Shown in pieces: positions 15,024 through 27,021 of a stretch of 53,012 nucleotides of DNA. Origin of the DNA: Zoogloea sp. LCSB751 (GTDB lineage Bacteria > Pseudomonadota > Gammaproteobacteria > Burkholderiales > Rhodocyclaceae); NCBI RefSeq assembly GCF_002028455.1, contig NZ_MWUM01000032.1:1-53012 (forward strand). The letters are read 5' to 3'. The notes beneath the pieces were generated by a model, which saw only the letters and a list, made by a program, of their open reading frames with translations, ran no database searches and had not been told where the DNA came from. How positions within the stretch are numbered: position 1 is the first letter of the stretch; every line of letters begins with the position of its first letter. Made by a program: the position numbers and the translations under genes.

Positions 15024-16406
15024 ATGTTCGTTCCCGCCCCAGAGATCTTCAAGGCCTATGACATTCGCGGCATCGTCAACAAGACCCTGACAGCCGAAGC
15101 CGTACGCGCGATCGGCCAGGCCCTCGGTTCCGAAGCAGTAGCCCGCGGTCAGAAAGCCATCGCAGTAGGGCGGGATGGACGCCTGTCCGGTCCGGAACTG
15201 GCCGGTGCGCTTGCCGACGGCATCCGCGCCGCCGGCGTGGACGTCATCGATGTCGGCTGTGTGCCGACCCCACTGACCTACTTTGCCGCCTACGAGTTGG
15301 ATACCCACTCCTGCGTGTCCGTCACCGGCAGCCACAACCCGCCCGACTACAACGGCCTCAAGATGGTCCTCGGTGGCCAGACCCTGTTCGGCGAACTGAT
15401 CCAGGGCCTGCGCCAGCGCATCATCGATGGCAACCTGGTCACGGCCACAACCCCCGGCAAGCTGACCCAGGCCAACGTGGTACCCGCCTATATCGAAAAG
15501 ATCGTCGGCGACGTGAAGCTGTCCCGCCCCATGAAGGTCGTGATGGATGCCGGCAACGGCGTTGCCGGCGCAGTCGCCCCGGAGCTCTTCAAGCGCCTCG
15601 GTTGCGAGCTGGTCGAACTGTTCTGTGACGTGGATGGCACCTTCCCCAACCACCACCCCGACCCCTCCAAGCCGGAAAACCTGAAAGATGTCATCCGTGC
15701 CCTTCAGGAAACCGATGCCGAAATCGGCCTAGCCTTCGATGGCGACGGCGACCGCCTGGGCGTCGTCACCAAAGATGGCGAGATCATCTTCCCCGACCGC
15801 CAGCTGATGCTGTTCGCCGAAGACGTGCTGACCCGCGTGCCGGGCGGCGAGATCATCTACGACGTCAAATGCACCCGCAACCTGGCCGGCTGGATCAAGG
15901 AGCGTGGCGGCAAGCCCACCATGTGGAACACCGGCCACGCGCTGGTCAAGGCCAAGCTGAAGGAAACCGGCGCCCCCTTGGCCGGCGAGATGAGCGGCCA
16001 CGTGTTCTTCAAGGAACGCTGGTACGGCTTCGACGACGGCCTGTACACCGGCGCCCGCCTGCTCGAAATCCTGTCCCGCCACGCCGACGCCAACCCGGTG
16101 CTGAAGGGCCTGCCCAACGCCACCAGCACGCCCGAGTTGAACATCAAGATGAATGAAGGCGAACCTTTTGCGCTGGTGGACAAGCTCAAGGCCGAGGCCC
16201 AGTTCAACGGTGCCGAGAGCATCCTGACCATCGACGGCGTGCGGGTCGAATACGCCGATGGTTTCGGTCTGGCTCGTCCGTCCAACACCACACCGGTCGT
16301 CGTGCTGCGCTTCGAAGCCGACAACCAGGCCGCCATCGAGCGCATCCAGGCCGACTTCCGGCGCGCCATCGAAGGGGTCTGGCCGGGCGTCACACTGCCG
16401 TTCTGA
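15024..16406 (+). CDS. algC: Phosphomannomutase/phosphoglucomutase
   Basis: Interconverts hexose 1- and 6-phosphates, feeding GDP-mannose, UDP-glucose, exopolysaccharide and LPS synthesis. The 460-residue protein has all four family sites: AYDIRG at 11-16, the phosphoserine S103 in TGSHNPPDYNG, the metal loop DGDGDRLG near 240, and the sugar loop GEMSGHVFF near 325. It is close in length and order to Pseudomonas AlgC, hence the symbol; substrate preference is inferred. CGGAG precedes the ATG. The diguanylate cyclase gene downstream could regulate the polysaccharides this enzyme supplies. Confidence 0.93.
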   Translation: MFVPAPEIFKAYDIRGIVNKTLTAEAVRAIGQALGSEAVARGQKAIAVGRDGRLSGPELAGALADGIRAAGVDVIDVGCVPTPLTYFAAYELDTHSCVSVTGSHNPPDYNGLKMVLGGQTLFGELIQGLRQRIIDGNLVTATTPGKLTQANVVPAYIEKIVGDVKLSRPMKVVMDAGNGVAGAVAPELFKRLGCELVELFCDVDGTFPNHHPDPSKPENLKDVIRALQETDAEIGLAFDGDGDRLGVVTKDGEIIFPDRQLMLFAEDVLTRVPGGEIIYDVKCTRNLAGWIKERGGKPTMWNTGHALVKAKLKETGAPLAGEMSGHVFFKERWYGFDDGLYTGARLLEILSRHADANPVLKGLPNATSTPELNIKMNEGEPFALVDKLKAEAQFNGAESILTIDGVRVEYADGFGLARPSNTTPVVVLRFEADNQAAIERIQADFRRAIEGVWPGVTLPF

Positions 16407-16414
16407 TCGACCGA

Positions 16415-16458
16415 CCGGGCCTGCGCCCTCGCAGCCAGGCCCGGCTGGGCAGATTTTT
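16415..16458 (+). terminator. Probable terminator after algC
   Basis: A 9-bp stem CCGGGCCTG / CAGGCCCGG (16415-16423, 16436-16444) is followed nine bases later by five T (16454-16458). The gap before the T run makes it less certain. Confidence 0.55.
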
Positions 16459-16571
16459 GCGCAAACCTCTTTCTCCTTCGCGAGAAAACAGTGAGACTGG
16501 CAGCCGGCAACAGCCACCCCACCCGCACCGGGACGTCGCCATAAGTTCCACGCCTCGATGAAGGAGCAGCC

Positions 16572-18919
16572 ATGAAGGCTGTGCCCACTTTTCAGTCGGC
16601 AAGCTTCAGCGCATCCCAGTTCCGGACACGGCTGATCATCGCCGTCGTCCTGCTGAACTTGATGGTCATCGGCTTGGCCTTCCAATCCCTTAACCAGGGG
16701 TTGGAACAGTCGCGGGCGCGGGCCATCGTCAACACCCGCAATCTGGCGCAACTCCTCGATCACGACATCGCGGCGATCTTCGATCGCATCGACCTGACCC
16801 TCCAGGCCCTGGTGGACGATCTCGACGAAGGCCCGTCAGCAACACGCGACACCAAGCGCTACCAGACCATTCTGCAGCAGCATTTCGCCCGTCAGCCGGC
16901 CCTGCACAGCCTGCTGATCGTCGATGAACAAGGCTCTCTGCTCGCCAGCAGCGGCCAGCCCAACCGAACCCCCCGCTTGCTGGCCGACCGGGACTATTTT
17001 CTTCGCCACCGAGCTTCCTCATCAACCGGCTTGATCATCTCCCCGCCCCTCCAGGGGCGCGTCGGCGGCGAATGGATCATTACGCTGAGCCGACGCATCA
17101 ATACTCACAACGATCAATTTGCCGGTATTGCCGTCGCCAGCATCCGCCTTGCCCATCTTCGCGAGCTATTTGCGAGCCTCAACCTCGGGCCCGCTGGAGC
17201 CGTCACGCTGCGCGACACCGACCTTGGCCTGATCACCCGTCATCCGGCACCAAGCACCCCGGAAATCCGGATCGGCTCGCGGGCCGTATCACCACAACTC
17301 GCAGCAGCCATCCGCGCCGATCCCGAGCAAGGCGCCTATCTGGCCGTCACCCAGATCGATGGTATCGAACGAACCAACGCCTACCGGCGCATGAGTCGTT
17401 ATCCCTACTACATCATCGTCGGCCTCGCCGATGACGATTACCTGCTCGGCTGGTACCGCGAGCTCACCAAAACAGTGGTACAGGTCGTCATCTTCGTCCT
17501 TGCAACCCTCCTCATGCTGGGTCTGCTGATCCACCTCTGGTCGCTCCGGGAACGCGATCTGCAACACATTGCGAGCAAGGAACTGGAGCTGCGCATCCTG
17601 CTCGACACCGCACCTGATGCGATCGTCATCATCGATATATCCGGGCATGTCCGCCGTGCCAATCAGCGGGCGCTGAGCACCTTTGGCTATCAGTACGAAG
17701 ATCTGATCGGACGTCCCATCGGAAACCTGCTGGCATCCGAGTGGAGCGAGCTGAGTCAGCCATCGCAATCCGTCGCCGACGTGGACCTCATTGCCGTCGC
17801 AGCGGATGGCCGCCGCTTTCCGATCAGCGTCAGCATGACCCCGACCGAAACCGAAAGCGGCCGCATGGCAACGCTGGTGATCCGCGACAGCAGTGAGCGC
17901 CGCGAACGGGAAGACGCGCTGCGCCTGGCCTCCCTCGTCTATCAAGCAGTCGGTGAGGCCATCATGGTCACCGATACAAGCAACCGCATCGTCGCCATCA
18001 ACCCCGCCTTCACCCGCCTCATGGGATACACGCCGGAGGAAGCCATTGGCCAGCGAGCGGGGTTTTTGAGTTCCGGACGCCATGACCATGCGTTCTTCCG
18101 CACGATGTGGGAAAGCCTGGATGCCACCGGCACCTGGAAAGGGGAAATACTGAACCGACGGCACAACGGGCAGATCGCAGCCGACTGGTTGATGATCAAC
18201 ACCATCTACGACGACAACGGTCAGGTGCAGTGGCGGGTCGGCATGTACTCCAGCGTCACCGAGCAAAAACGCGCCGAGGAGCAGCTGTGGCGCCAGGCCA
18301 GCTACGACACGCTGACCGACCTGCCCAACCGGCGCCTGCTGCTCGACCGCCTGCAGCAGGACATGAACATCGCCGACCGCACGGAAACAGAAGTTGCGCT
18401 GTTGCTGGTCGATCTCGACCACTTCAAGGAGGTGAACGACACCCTCGGCCACCTGGCCGGCGATCAGTTGCTGATCGAGGTCGCCCACCGTCTGACGGCC
18501 TGCATCCGTGAAATGGACACGGCGGCACGACTCGGCGGTGATGAATTCGCAGTGCTCCTGGGCGGCATCACCGATCGCCAGCACGTCGAGCCCATCGCCC
18601 AGTCAATCCGCAGCACGCTGGCCACCCACTACGCACTCAAGGAAGGCGATGCGCGGATCTCCGCCAGCATCGGGATCGCCCTCTACCCGTCGGACGCCGG
18701 GGACGCCGAAGCGCTGTTCCAGCACGCGGACCAGGCCTTGTACCTCGTCAAGGGCACCGGTCGCAACGGTTTCAGCTTCTATTCGGCACCGTCCACGGAA
18801 AAACGGCCGGCAGACGGCCCGGCCGTTCAACTCGAAGCCTCTTCCTCGACGGAGGAGAAGCTCGGCGACGCTGAAGCGGTAGCGCCAACGCGCACCGCCC
18901 CGGGAACGCCGAATACCGT

Positions 18920-18923
<4 letters not shown>
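16572..18923 (+). CDS. Membrane diguanylate cyclase, Cache-like/PAS/PAS/GGDEF
   Basis: Makes the second messenger c-di-GMP from two GTP. The 783-residue protein has a first membrane segment (about 20-40), a periplasmic sensor of Cache type (about 43-295), a second membrane segment (about 298-322), PAS1 (about 340-450), PAS2 (about 455-570) and GGDEF (about 575-735). The active-site motif is intact (RLGGDEFAVLL near 652), and an RxxD inhibition site (REMD) lies five residues before it, so product feedback is expected. There is no EAL domain. The acidic low-complexity tail after 735 is unassigned. The stop overlaps that of convergent alaS. Confidence 0.92.
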
Positions 18924-21553
<2,630 letters not shown>

Positions 21554-21651
21554 CGGCGTGGGGTCTCCGGATGTCTCAACTGCGACGGTCGGGGAAGGAC
21601 AAGTATCAAAGCCGTAAATTGTAGCATCCCTCCCCGCCGGGCCCCGCTGGC

Positions 21652-21657
21652 TATAAT
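21652..21657 (+). promoter_or_regulatory. -10 element for the adenosyltransferase gene
   Basis: A perfect TATAAT lies 40 bp upstream of the start at 21697, in the alaS/adenosyltransferase divergent region. The sequence upstream is very G+C-rich and shows no consensus -35. Confidence 0.45.
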
Positions 21658-21696
21658 CGGCCTTCCAAAAACACAACTCCTTCAGGAGACAGCACA

Positions 21697-22248
21697 ATGG
21701 GCCACCGCCTGTCCAAGATCTACACCCGTACCGGCGATGCCGGCACCACCGGCCTCGGCAACGGTAACCGGGTTTCCAAGAACAGCCTGCGCATCCATAC
21801 CCTCGGGGAGGTGGACGAGGTGAATGCCGCCATCGGCGTGCTGCTGTGCGAGGAACTCCCGGACGACGTGCGCACCCTGCTGACCAACGTACAGCACGAC
21901 CTTTTCGATCTGGGCGGCGAAGTGTGTATCCCCGGCATGGAGATGATCACCGCCAAGCAGGTGCAGTATCTGGAAGACGAACTGGATCGTTTCAACGACG
22001 ATCTGGAGCCGCTGAAGGACTTCATCCTGCCCGGTGGCACCCACGCCGCCGCCCTCGCCCACCAGGCCCGAACCATTTGCCGCCGCGGCGAGCGGATGAT
22101 CGTCGCACTGGCCCAGGAAGAGGCGGTCAATGACGCGCCGCGCCAGTACCTCAACCGCCTGTCCGACCTGCTCTTCGTGCTCGGCCGGGTGCTCAACCGC
22201 GCCGGCGGCCGCGGCGACGTGCTGTGGCAGAAGCGCAAGAACGCCTGA
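21697..22248 (+). CDS. Cob(I)alamin adenosyltransferase, PduO type
   Basis: Transfers the adenosyl group of ATP to cob(I)alamin to make coenzyme B12. The 183-residue protein has the PduO-type ATP-binding N-terminus KIYTRTGDAGTTGL, the helix VDEVNAAIGVLL, the conserved ILPGGT, and a C-terminal NRLSDLLFVLGRVLN. It is not the CobA/CobO P-loop type. AGGAGA is well placed before the ATG. It stands alone, with a bidirectional terminator immediately after it. Confidence 0.95.
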   Translation: MGHRLSKIYTRTGDAGTTGLGNGNRVSKNSLRIHTLGEVDEVNAAIGVLLCEELPDDVRTLLTNVQHDLFDLGGEVCIPGMEMITAKQVQYLEDELDRFNDDLEPLKDFILPGGTHAAALAHQARTICRRGERMIVALAQEEAVNDAPRQYLNRLSDLLFVLGRVLNRAGGRGDVLWQKRKNA

Positions 22249-22252
22249 ATTG

Positions 22253-22283
22253 AAAAAGGCTGCGGATCACGCAGCCTCTTTTT
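22253..22283. terminator. Bidirectional intrinsic terminator
   Basis: The stem GGCTGCG / CGCAGCC (22258-22264, 22270-22276) with a 5-nt loop has five A before it and five T after it. It serves the adenosyltransferase gene rightward and can also stop murI transcripts leftward. Confidence 0.85.
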
Positions 22284-22287
22284 CCAC

Positions 22288-22306
22288 GGGGGCGAATTCA
22301 TTCACC
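22288..22306. repeat. Copy of a dispersed GAATTC-centred palindromic repeat
   Basis: GGGGCGAATTCATTC at 22289-22303 is identical over 15 bases to one arm of the repeat at 49697-49763. It lies between convergent genes, directly after a terminator, like the copy at 49.7 kb. Confidence 0.6.
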
Positions 22307-22367
22307 TGCAGATGTCACCCCACGGAATGCTCCGCAACCCCAGAGCTAATCCGTCAGCCCCCTCTTT

Positions 22368-23177
22368 TCACCAGTCCACCTTCTGAATCTGCCCCAGCGA
22401 GCGCCCCAGGAAACGCTCGCCGATGGTCTGGAAGCGCAAAGGAATGTCGGTGACCGTATAGCGATACGTGGGCAGGCTGTCTCCAGAATTGGCGAGGCCC
22501 ATTTCGTTCAGCGTACGCGCCGCCTGCTCGGCCACGGTGATGGCCGAATCGACCAGATGCACGTCCGGCCCGACGACGTCCTGCAGCAGCGGCTTGATCA
22601 GCGGATAGTGCGTACAGCCAAGGACCAGCGTATCCACGTTTTCCGCCAGTACCGGCTTGAGGTATTCCTGGGCCGTCAGGCGCGTCACCTGATGGTCCAG
22701 CCAGCCCTCCTCGACCAGCGGCACGAAGAGCGGGCAGGCCTGGGAGTACACACGCACACTGGGATCGATGGCGTGCATGCGGCGCGCGTAGGCATTGCTA
22801 TTGACTGTCGTCGGCGTGCCGATCACGCCGATCGCCCGCGAACGGGATTCGGTGACAGCAGCTCTGGCTCCCGCATCGATCACGTCGAGCACCGGGATTC
22901 CGCCCGCCTTCTGTTTGACCACCGGCGCCGCCACCGCCGCCATGGTATTGCAGGCGATGATGAGCATCTTGACGCCCTGCTCAAGCAGGTAATCGGTGAT
23001 CTGGCCGGTGAAGTGCTCAATGGTCGCCACTGACTTCACGCCATAGGGGACGCGAGCCGTATCGCCGAAATACACGATGCTCTCGAGGGGCAGGCGCTCC
23101 ATCAGCGCGCGCACGACAGTGAGACCGCCCACACCGGAATCGAAGACCCCAATGGGCAGCTTGCCAGGATCGGACAT
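22368..23177 (-). CDS. murI: Glutamate racemase
   Basis: Makes D-glutamate for peptidoglycan. The 269-residue protein has the opening PIGVFDSGVGGLTV, the catalytic cysteines C76 in IIACNTMA and C188 in VLGCTHYPLI, and the YFGDTARVPYG motif. Length and order fit the family. It is the last of the leftward group queG, FeeM-like gene, murI. A 70-bp gap with a hairpin (23214-23242) separates it from the gene upstream and could modulate its expression. Confidence 0.97.
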   Translation of the reverse strand: MSDPGKLPIGVFDSGVGGLTVVRALMERLPLESIVYFGDTARVPYGVKSVATIEHFTGQITDYLLEQGVKMLIIACNTMAAVAAPVVKQKAGGIPVLDVIDAGARAAVTESRSRAIGVIGTPTTVNSNAYARRMHAIDPSVRVYSQACPLFVPLVEEGWLDHQVTRLTAQEYLKPVLAENVDTLVLGCTHYPLIKPLLQDVVGPDVHLVDSAITVAEQAARTLNEMGLANSGDSLPTYRYTVTDIPLRFQTIGERFLGRSLGQIQKVDW

Positions 23178-23213
23178 GAAAATGCGGAGGAAAGAGAAGT
23201 CGTGGATTCTACG

Positions 23214-23242
23214 CCAGCCCGTCTCCTATGGAGAGGGGCTGG
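23214..23242 (-). other. Hairpin between the FeeM-like gene and murI
   Basis: CCAGCCC (23214-23220) pairs with GGGCTGG (23236-23242), and inside it TCTCC pairs with GGAGA around a TAT loop. There is no T tract. It could be a processing or attenuation hairpin in the queG-murI transcript. Confidence 0.5.
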
Positions 23243-23247
23243 ACGGA

Positions 23248-24021
23248 TCAGTTCCTGAGACGTTCGATCATCTCCAGTTCTTCCTCCGGCGTGAAGGCGA
23301 ACTTGTAGATCGACTTTTCATCGGGGAGCTCACGCCAGCGCCCGCCGATTTCCTTCATGCGCTGCTCGATACGCGCGCACGAGATGTGCATCAGCAAAGC
23401 CGGCGCCTTGACCCGCTCACACATGCGCTCCTCACCCAACTGGCGGAACTCCAGCATCCGTTCGTAGAAATCCCGATGACGCGGATTGATCTCGATGAGG
23501 ATGTCGGTGCAGCCCTTGACGCGAGCCGAATAGATATAAAGCAGGTTGAACAGGGAAGCGATGAGGCGCTTGGAGCGGGCCGACGGATCGATGGCGAAAC
23601 GCCCGAACTCACAGAGCTTGCGCCCCTGCGCACGCAGACGTGCGGCTTCGGCCCCATAAGTGCTGTCGAGAGCCAGCCCTGCAGGCGAGTCGACATTGAC
23701 GGTGAGGGTCGCATAGACCCGGCCGAACAACTCGGCATTCATCGTCAGCTGGTTCGGTTCGTCCATCGAGCCGAGCTGGCCATAGCCACGCCACGCGTAT
23801 CGCTTCTGGATCAGTAGTTCCGTTTCGCGACGACGCTCGCCGTCGCGCATGAGCATCTTGATGCGGAACTTGTCCGGCCGATGGCTGGGCGCGTCGACCT
23901 TGGGGTCGTCCTCGGCGATACATAGGGGATCGAAACGCCAGGCCTCCATGGCGGTCACTTCCGCCAGAGTCTGCGGAGCCGGGGTTTCGTGCACAGGAAT
24001 TTTTGACTGTTTTCGGAACAT
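23248..24021 (-). CDS. FeeM-like N-acyl amino acid synthase (GNAT fold)
   Basis: Protein of 257 residues related to the FeeM/exosortase-associated acyltransferase group, which resembles N-acylhomoserine lactone synthases and joins a fatty acyl chain from acyl-ACP to an amino acid. Supporting segments are the basic N-terminal KFRIKMLMRDGERRRETELL, ELFGRVYATLTVNVDS, the acceptor-type GRKLCEFGRFAIDPSARSK, and ILIEINPRHRDFYERMLEF. The product is unknown. The ATG at 24021 is used; GTG 24027 and TTG 24030 are possible. It begins 9 bp after the queG stop. No exosortase or PEP-CTERM gene is in view. Confidence 0.72.
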   Translation of the reverse strand: MFRKQSKIPVHETPAPQTLAEVTAMEAWRFDPLCIAEDDPKVDAPSHRPDKFRIKMLMRDGERRRETELLIQKRYAWRGYGQLGSMDEPNQLTMNAELFGRVYATLTVNVDSPAGLALDSTYGAEAARLRAQGRKLCEFGRFAIDPSARSKRLIASLFNLLYIYSARVKGCTDILIEINPRHRDFYERMLEFRQLGEERMCERVKAPALLMHISCARIEQRMKEIGGRWRELPDEKSIYKFAFTPEEELEMIERLRN

Positions 24022-24030
24022 CGTCACCAA

Positions 24031-25137
24031 CTATACCGCGGCATCCGTGGGCAATGCATCGTGTTGTTGCAAAGCCCATTTGATATGTTCCGCCAACAAT
24101 GGAGAAGCCCCCCCGAGGCGATCCTCGAGGGCCTGCCTCACCTCGCTTTCGAGGGGGGCATTACCCAGAGCTATGGCGATATTGCGCGACCAACGCTCAT
24201 AACCGATACGGTATATCGGACTGCCAGCCATACGTTCGAGAAAATCCCTTTCTGTCCAATGGAATAACTCTACCAGCTTTGCATGATCAAGCCCATGTCG
24301 AGGAGCAAATTCCGCCTCTGACGAGAGCCCTGCAAAGCGATTCCATGGGCATACTATCTGACAGTCGTCACAGCCGTAAATCCGGTTGCCGATCAAAGGA
24401 CGAAATTCCAGGGGAATGGCCTCTTTCAATTCGATCGTCAGGTAGGAAATGCAGCGACGGGCATCCACCTGATAAGGCGCCACAATGGCCCCGGTCGGGC
24501 ACGCGGAGATGCAGGCCGAGCAACTACCACAATGGGCATCCACGGGTGGGTCCACCGGCAAGGGCAGGTCTGTGTAGATTTCACCGAGAAAGAAGAAGGA
24601 GCCAGCCCGACGCGACAGCAGCAAGCTGTGCTTACCCCGCCACCCCAACCCGGCCTTATCGGCCAGCGCCACCTCCATCACCGGCGCGGAGTCCACGAAT
24701 ACGCGATAACCATGGGGAACCACCTCACCGATCCGGTCGGCCAGCTTCTGCAGGCGGCCACGCAGGACCTTATGGTAGTCACGGCCGAGGGCGTAGCGGG
24801 ACACATAGGCCAGCGCGGGATCCGCCAACACCTCGTTGGCGGGCTTGGCCTCCGGCCAGTAAGGCATGCGCACGGAAATGACCCTCTGCGTGCCTGGCAC
24901 GAGTTCCGCCGGGCGGGAACGCTTGGTTCCGTGTTTGTACATATAATCCATCTGTCCATGGCAACCGGCAGCAAGCCAGTTCTCCAGGCCTGATTCGGCG
25001 TGAGCCAGGTCGATGCCGGCAATCCGTGCCTCGTCAAAACCCAGGGCCTGTGCCCAGTCCTTGATCTGCGCCGCAAGGGATGTCAGATCGTCTTGTTCCT
25101 CAGAAGGATTATCGTGTCTCACGCCCATCCCAGTCAT
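24031..25137 (-). CDS. queG: Epoxyqueuosine reductase
   Basis: Last step of queuosine synthesis in tRNA: cobalamin- and Fe-S-dependent reduction of epoxyqueuosine. The 368-residue protein has two [4Fe-4S] motifs, CGSCSACISACPTGAI and CDDCQIVCPWNRF, preceded by the cobalamin-binding domain (VDSAPVMEVALADKAGLGW). The start is either ATG 25137 or ATG 25128. In both cases its 5' end overlaps the start of divergent tsaE. The gene for the cobalamin adenosyltransferase lies nearby, but a functional link is only suggestive. Confidence 0.96.
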   Translation of the reverse strand: MTGMGVRHDNPSEEQDDLTSLAAQIKDWAQALGFDEARIAGIDLAHAESGLENWLAAGCHGQMDYMYKHGTKRSRPAELVPGTQRVISVRMPYWPEAKPANEVLADPALAYVSRYALGRDYHKVLRGRLQKLADRIGEVVPHGYRVFVDSAPVMEVALADKAGLGWRGKHSLLLSRRAGSFFFLGEIYTDLPLPVDPPVDAHCGSCSACISACPTGAIVAPYQVDARRCISYLTIELKEAIPLEFRPLIGNRIYGCDDCQIVCPWNRFAGLSSEAEFAPRHGLDHAKLVELFHWTERDFLERMAGSPIYRIGYERWSRNIAIALGNAPLESEVRQALEDRLGGASPLLAEHIKWALQQHDALPTDAAV

Positions 25138-25629
25138 GATAGCGCCCCCTCCGGGAGCCTGTACCTTGCTAACGAAGATGCCACGCTCGCTGCCGGCGAG
25201 CGGCTGGCAAGAGCCCTTCCCGCAGGCCTGAACATATTCCTACGCGGCGATCTGGGGGCCGGCAAAACCACGCTCACCCGCGGCCTGCTACGCGGCCTCG
25301 GCTTCACCGGAAAGGTGAAGAGCCCAACATATACCTTGGTCGAACCGTATAAAGATTCTAGAATTGTCGTATATCACTTTGATTTTTATCGCTTCACCCA
25401 CGCAGAAGAATTTCTCGAGGCAGGACTGGAAGAATACTTCGAAGGCGACAGCATTCGTATTGTGGAGTGGCCTGATCGCGCTCAACCGTATCTTCCGGCA
25501 GCAGACCTCGAAGTTCATCTGCAGGTTTCCGCCAAAGGCGGTCGCACGCTGGAATTGCGGCCGTTAAGCGGAGAAGGTCATACATGCCTGGAACGTTTCG
25601 CCGCATCGCATCCCCACTGCCCCCCCTGA
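25114..25629 (+). CDS. tsaE: tRNA threonylcarbamoyladenosine biosynthesis ATPase
   Basis: ATPase that, with TsaB and TsaD, makes t6A37 in ANN-decoding tRNAs. Starting at GTG 25114 gives 171 residues with the Walker A motif GDLGAGKTTL (45-54), the SPTYTLVEPY segment, YHFDFYRF and IVEWPDRA. The GTG is chosen because AGAAGG is spaced six bases before it; no ATG is suitably placed. The N-terminal coding region overlaps queG's 5' end on the other strand. amiC begins 46 bp before its stop. Confidence 0.95.
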   Translation: MSHAHPSHDSAPSGSLYLANEDATLAAGERLARALPAGLNIFLRGDLGAGKTTLTRGLLRGLGFTGKVKSPTYTLVEPYKDSRIVVYHFDFYRFTHAEEFLEAGLEEYFEGDSIRIVEWPDRAQPYLPAADLEVHLQVSAKGGRTLELRPLSGEGHTCLERFAASHPHCPP

Positions 25630-26996
25630 GCATCGACGCAGCCTTGCGCCGGCGTTTCATCAGCTCGGCGGGTGCCAGCCTGCTTCTGCTGGTCAGCCCC
25701 TTGGGCCGAGCCGCCCAAAGCAGCGTCCTGGCCGTGCGGGTCTGGCCCGCCAAGGACTACACCCGCATCACACTCGAAAGCCGGGAAGCACTGAACTTCA
25801 ACCACCAACTGGTACACAAGCCGGAGCGGCTTGTCGTCGATCTGGAGGGCGTCGAACTCAATGAGGTACTGCAGTCCCTGCCCACCAAGATCACCGGCCA
25901 GGACCCGTACATCCAGTTGATCCGCGCCGGGCGCAATCGCCCGGGCGTTGTACGGCTGGTCATCGAACTGAAGGCCGAGATCAGTCCGCAGGTGTTCACA
26001 CTGAAGCCGGTCGGCGAATACGGTCATCGCCTGGTGCTCGATCTCTATCCGAGCGAACCGGTCGACCCCCTGCTCGCGCTGCTCGAGAAGATCACCCCGG
26101 AAGAGGCCGTGGTCGGCGGAGCGCCGCCCCCCCAGAAGCCGGAGGAGGCGCCACGCAAGGCCGTCGAGCTGACTCGCAAGCCGGAGCCCCCCCAAAAACG
26201 CGAAGGAACGATTGCCGAGCCGCCCCAGCAGGCCTCTCGCCCGGCCGCCAGACCGGCAGACGAGGACGGCGGCATCAATCGCCTGATCACGATCACCATC
26301 GACCCGGGCCATGGCGGCGAGGATCCAGGCGCAGTGGGCGCGGCTGGCAGCTTCGAAAAGCATGTCACCCTGTCGGTGGGCAAACGGCTGAAGGCCAAGA
26401 TCGACGCGGAACCCAATATGCGGGCCATGTTGACCCGCGATGCAGACTATTTCGTACCGCTGCAGCAACGGGTCGCCAAAGCCCGCAGAGTACAGGCAGA
26501 CCTGTTTGTGTCGATCCACGCCGATGCCTTCATCAGCCCGACTGCCCGCGGCAGCTCGGTATTCGTTCTGTCGGAAAAGGGGGCGTCGAGCACCGCAGCA
26601 CGCTGGCTGGCCCAGAAGGAAAACGCGGCGGATCTGGTCGGCGGGGTCAACCTGGACGTAAAGGACAATCACCTCGCCCGGACCCTGCTCGACCTCTCGC
26701 AGACGGCCGCCCTCAACGACAGCATGAAGGTCGGCAAGGCGGTCCTCGGCGAGCTCGGCAACATCAATCGCCTGCACAAGGGCGAGGTCGAACAAGCCAG
26801 CTTCGCCGTGCTCAAGGCGCCTGACATCCCGTCCATCCTGGTGGAAACCGCCTTCATCTCCAATCCGGACGAAGAGGCCAAACTCAACGACGAGGCGTAC
26901 CAGGACCGTATGGCCGATGCGATCCTGCGCGGACTGCGCCGCTACTTCGCCAAGAACCCGCCGATGGCCAAGTCCAAGCTGGCCCGCCTCGACTGA
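25584..26996 (+). CDS. amiC: N-acetylmuramoyl-L-alanine amidase AmiC
   Basis: Periplasmic zinc amidase that removes stem peptides from septal peptidoglycan during daughter-cell separation. The 470-residue protein has a twin-arginine-like signal (LRRRFISSAGASLLLL, about 21-43), an AMIN localisation domain (about 46-150), a proline-rich linker (about 165-225) and an Amidase_3 domain (about 230-465) with IDPGHGGEDPG, SIHADAF and VETAFISN supplying zinc and catalytic residues. E. coli AmiA and AmiC are also Tat substrates. Coding overlap with tsaE by 46 bp indicates an operon. Confidence 0.95.
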   Translation: MPGTFRRIASPLPPLSIDAALRRRFISSAGASLLLLVSPLGRAAQSSVLAVRVWPAKDYTRITLESREALNFNHQLVHKPERLVVDLEGVELNEVLQSLPTKITGQDPYIQLIRAGRNRPGVVRLVIELKAEISPQVFTLKPVGEYGHRLVLDLYPSEPVDPLLALLEKITPEEAVVGGAPPPQKPEEAPRKAVELTRKPEPPQKREGTIAEPPQQASRPAARPADEDGGINRLITITIDPGHGGEDPGAVGAAGSFEKHVTLSVGKRLKAKIDAEPNMRAMLTRDADYFVPLQQRVAKARRVQADLFVSIHADAFISPTARGSSVFVLSEKGASSTAARWLAQKENAADLVGGVNLDVKDNHLARTLLDLSQTAALNDSMKVGKAVLGELGNINRLHKGEVEQASFAVLKAPDIPSILVETAFISNPDEEAKLNDEAYQDRMADAILRGLRRYFAKNPPMAKSKLARLD

Positions 26997-27021
26997 CGTT
27001 GGCCGGCCCTGGCGGGCCAGG

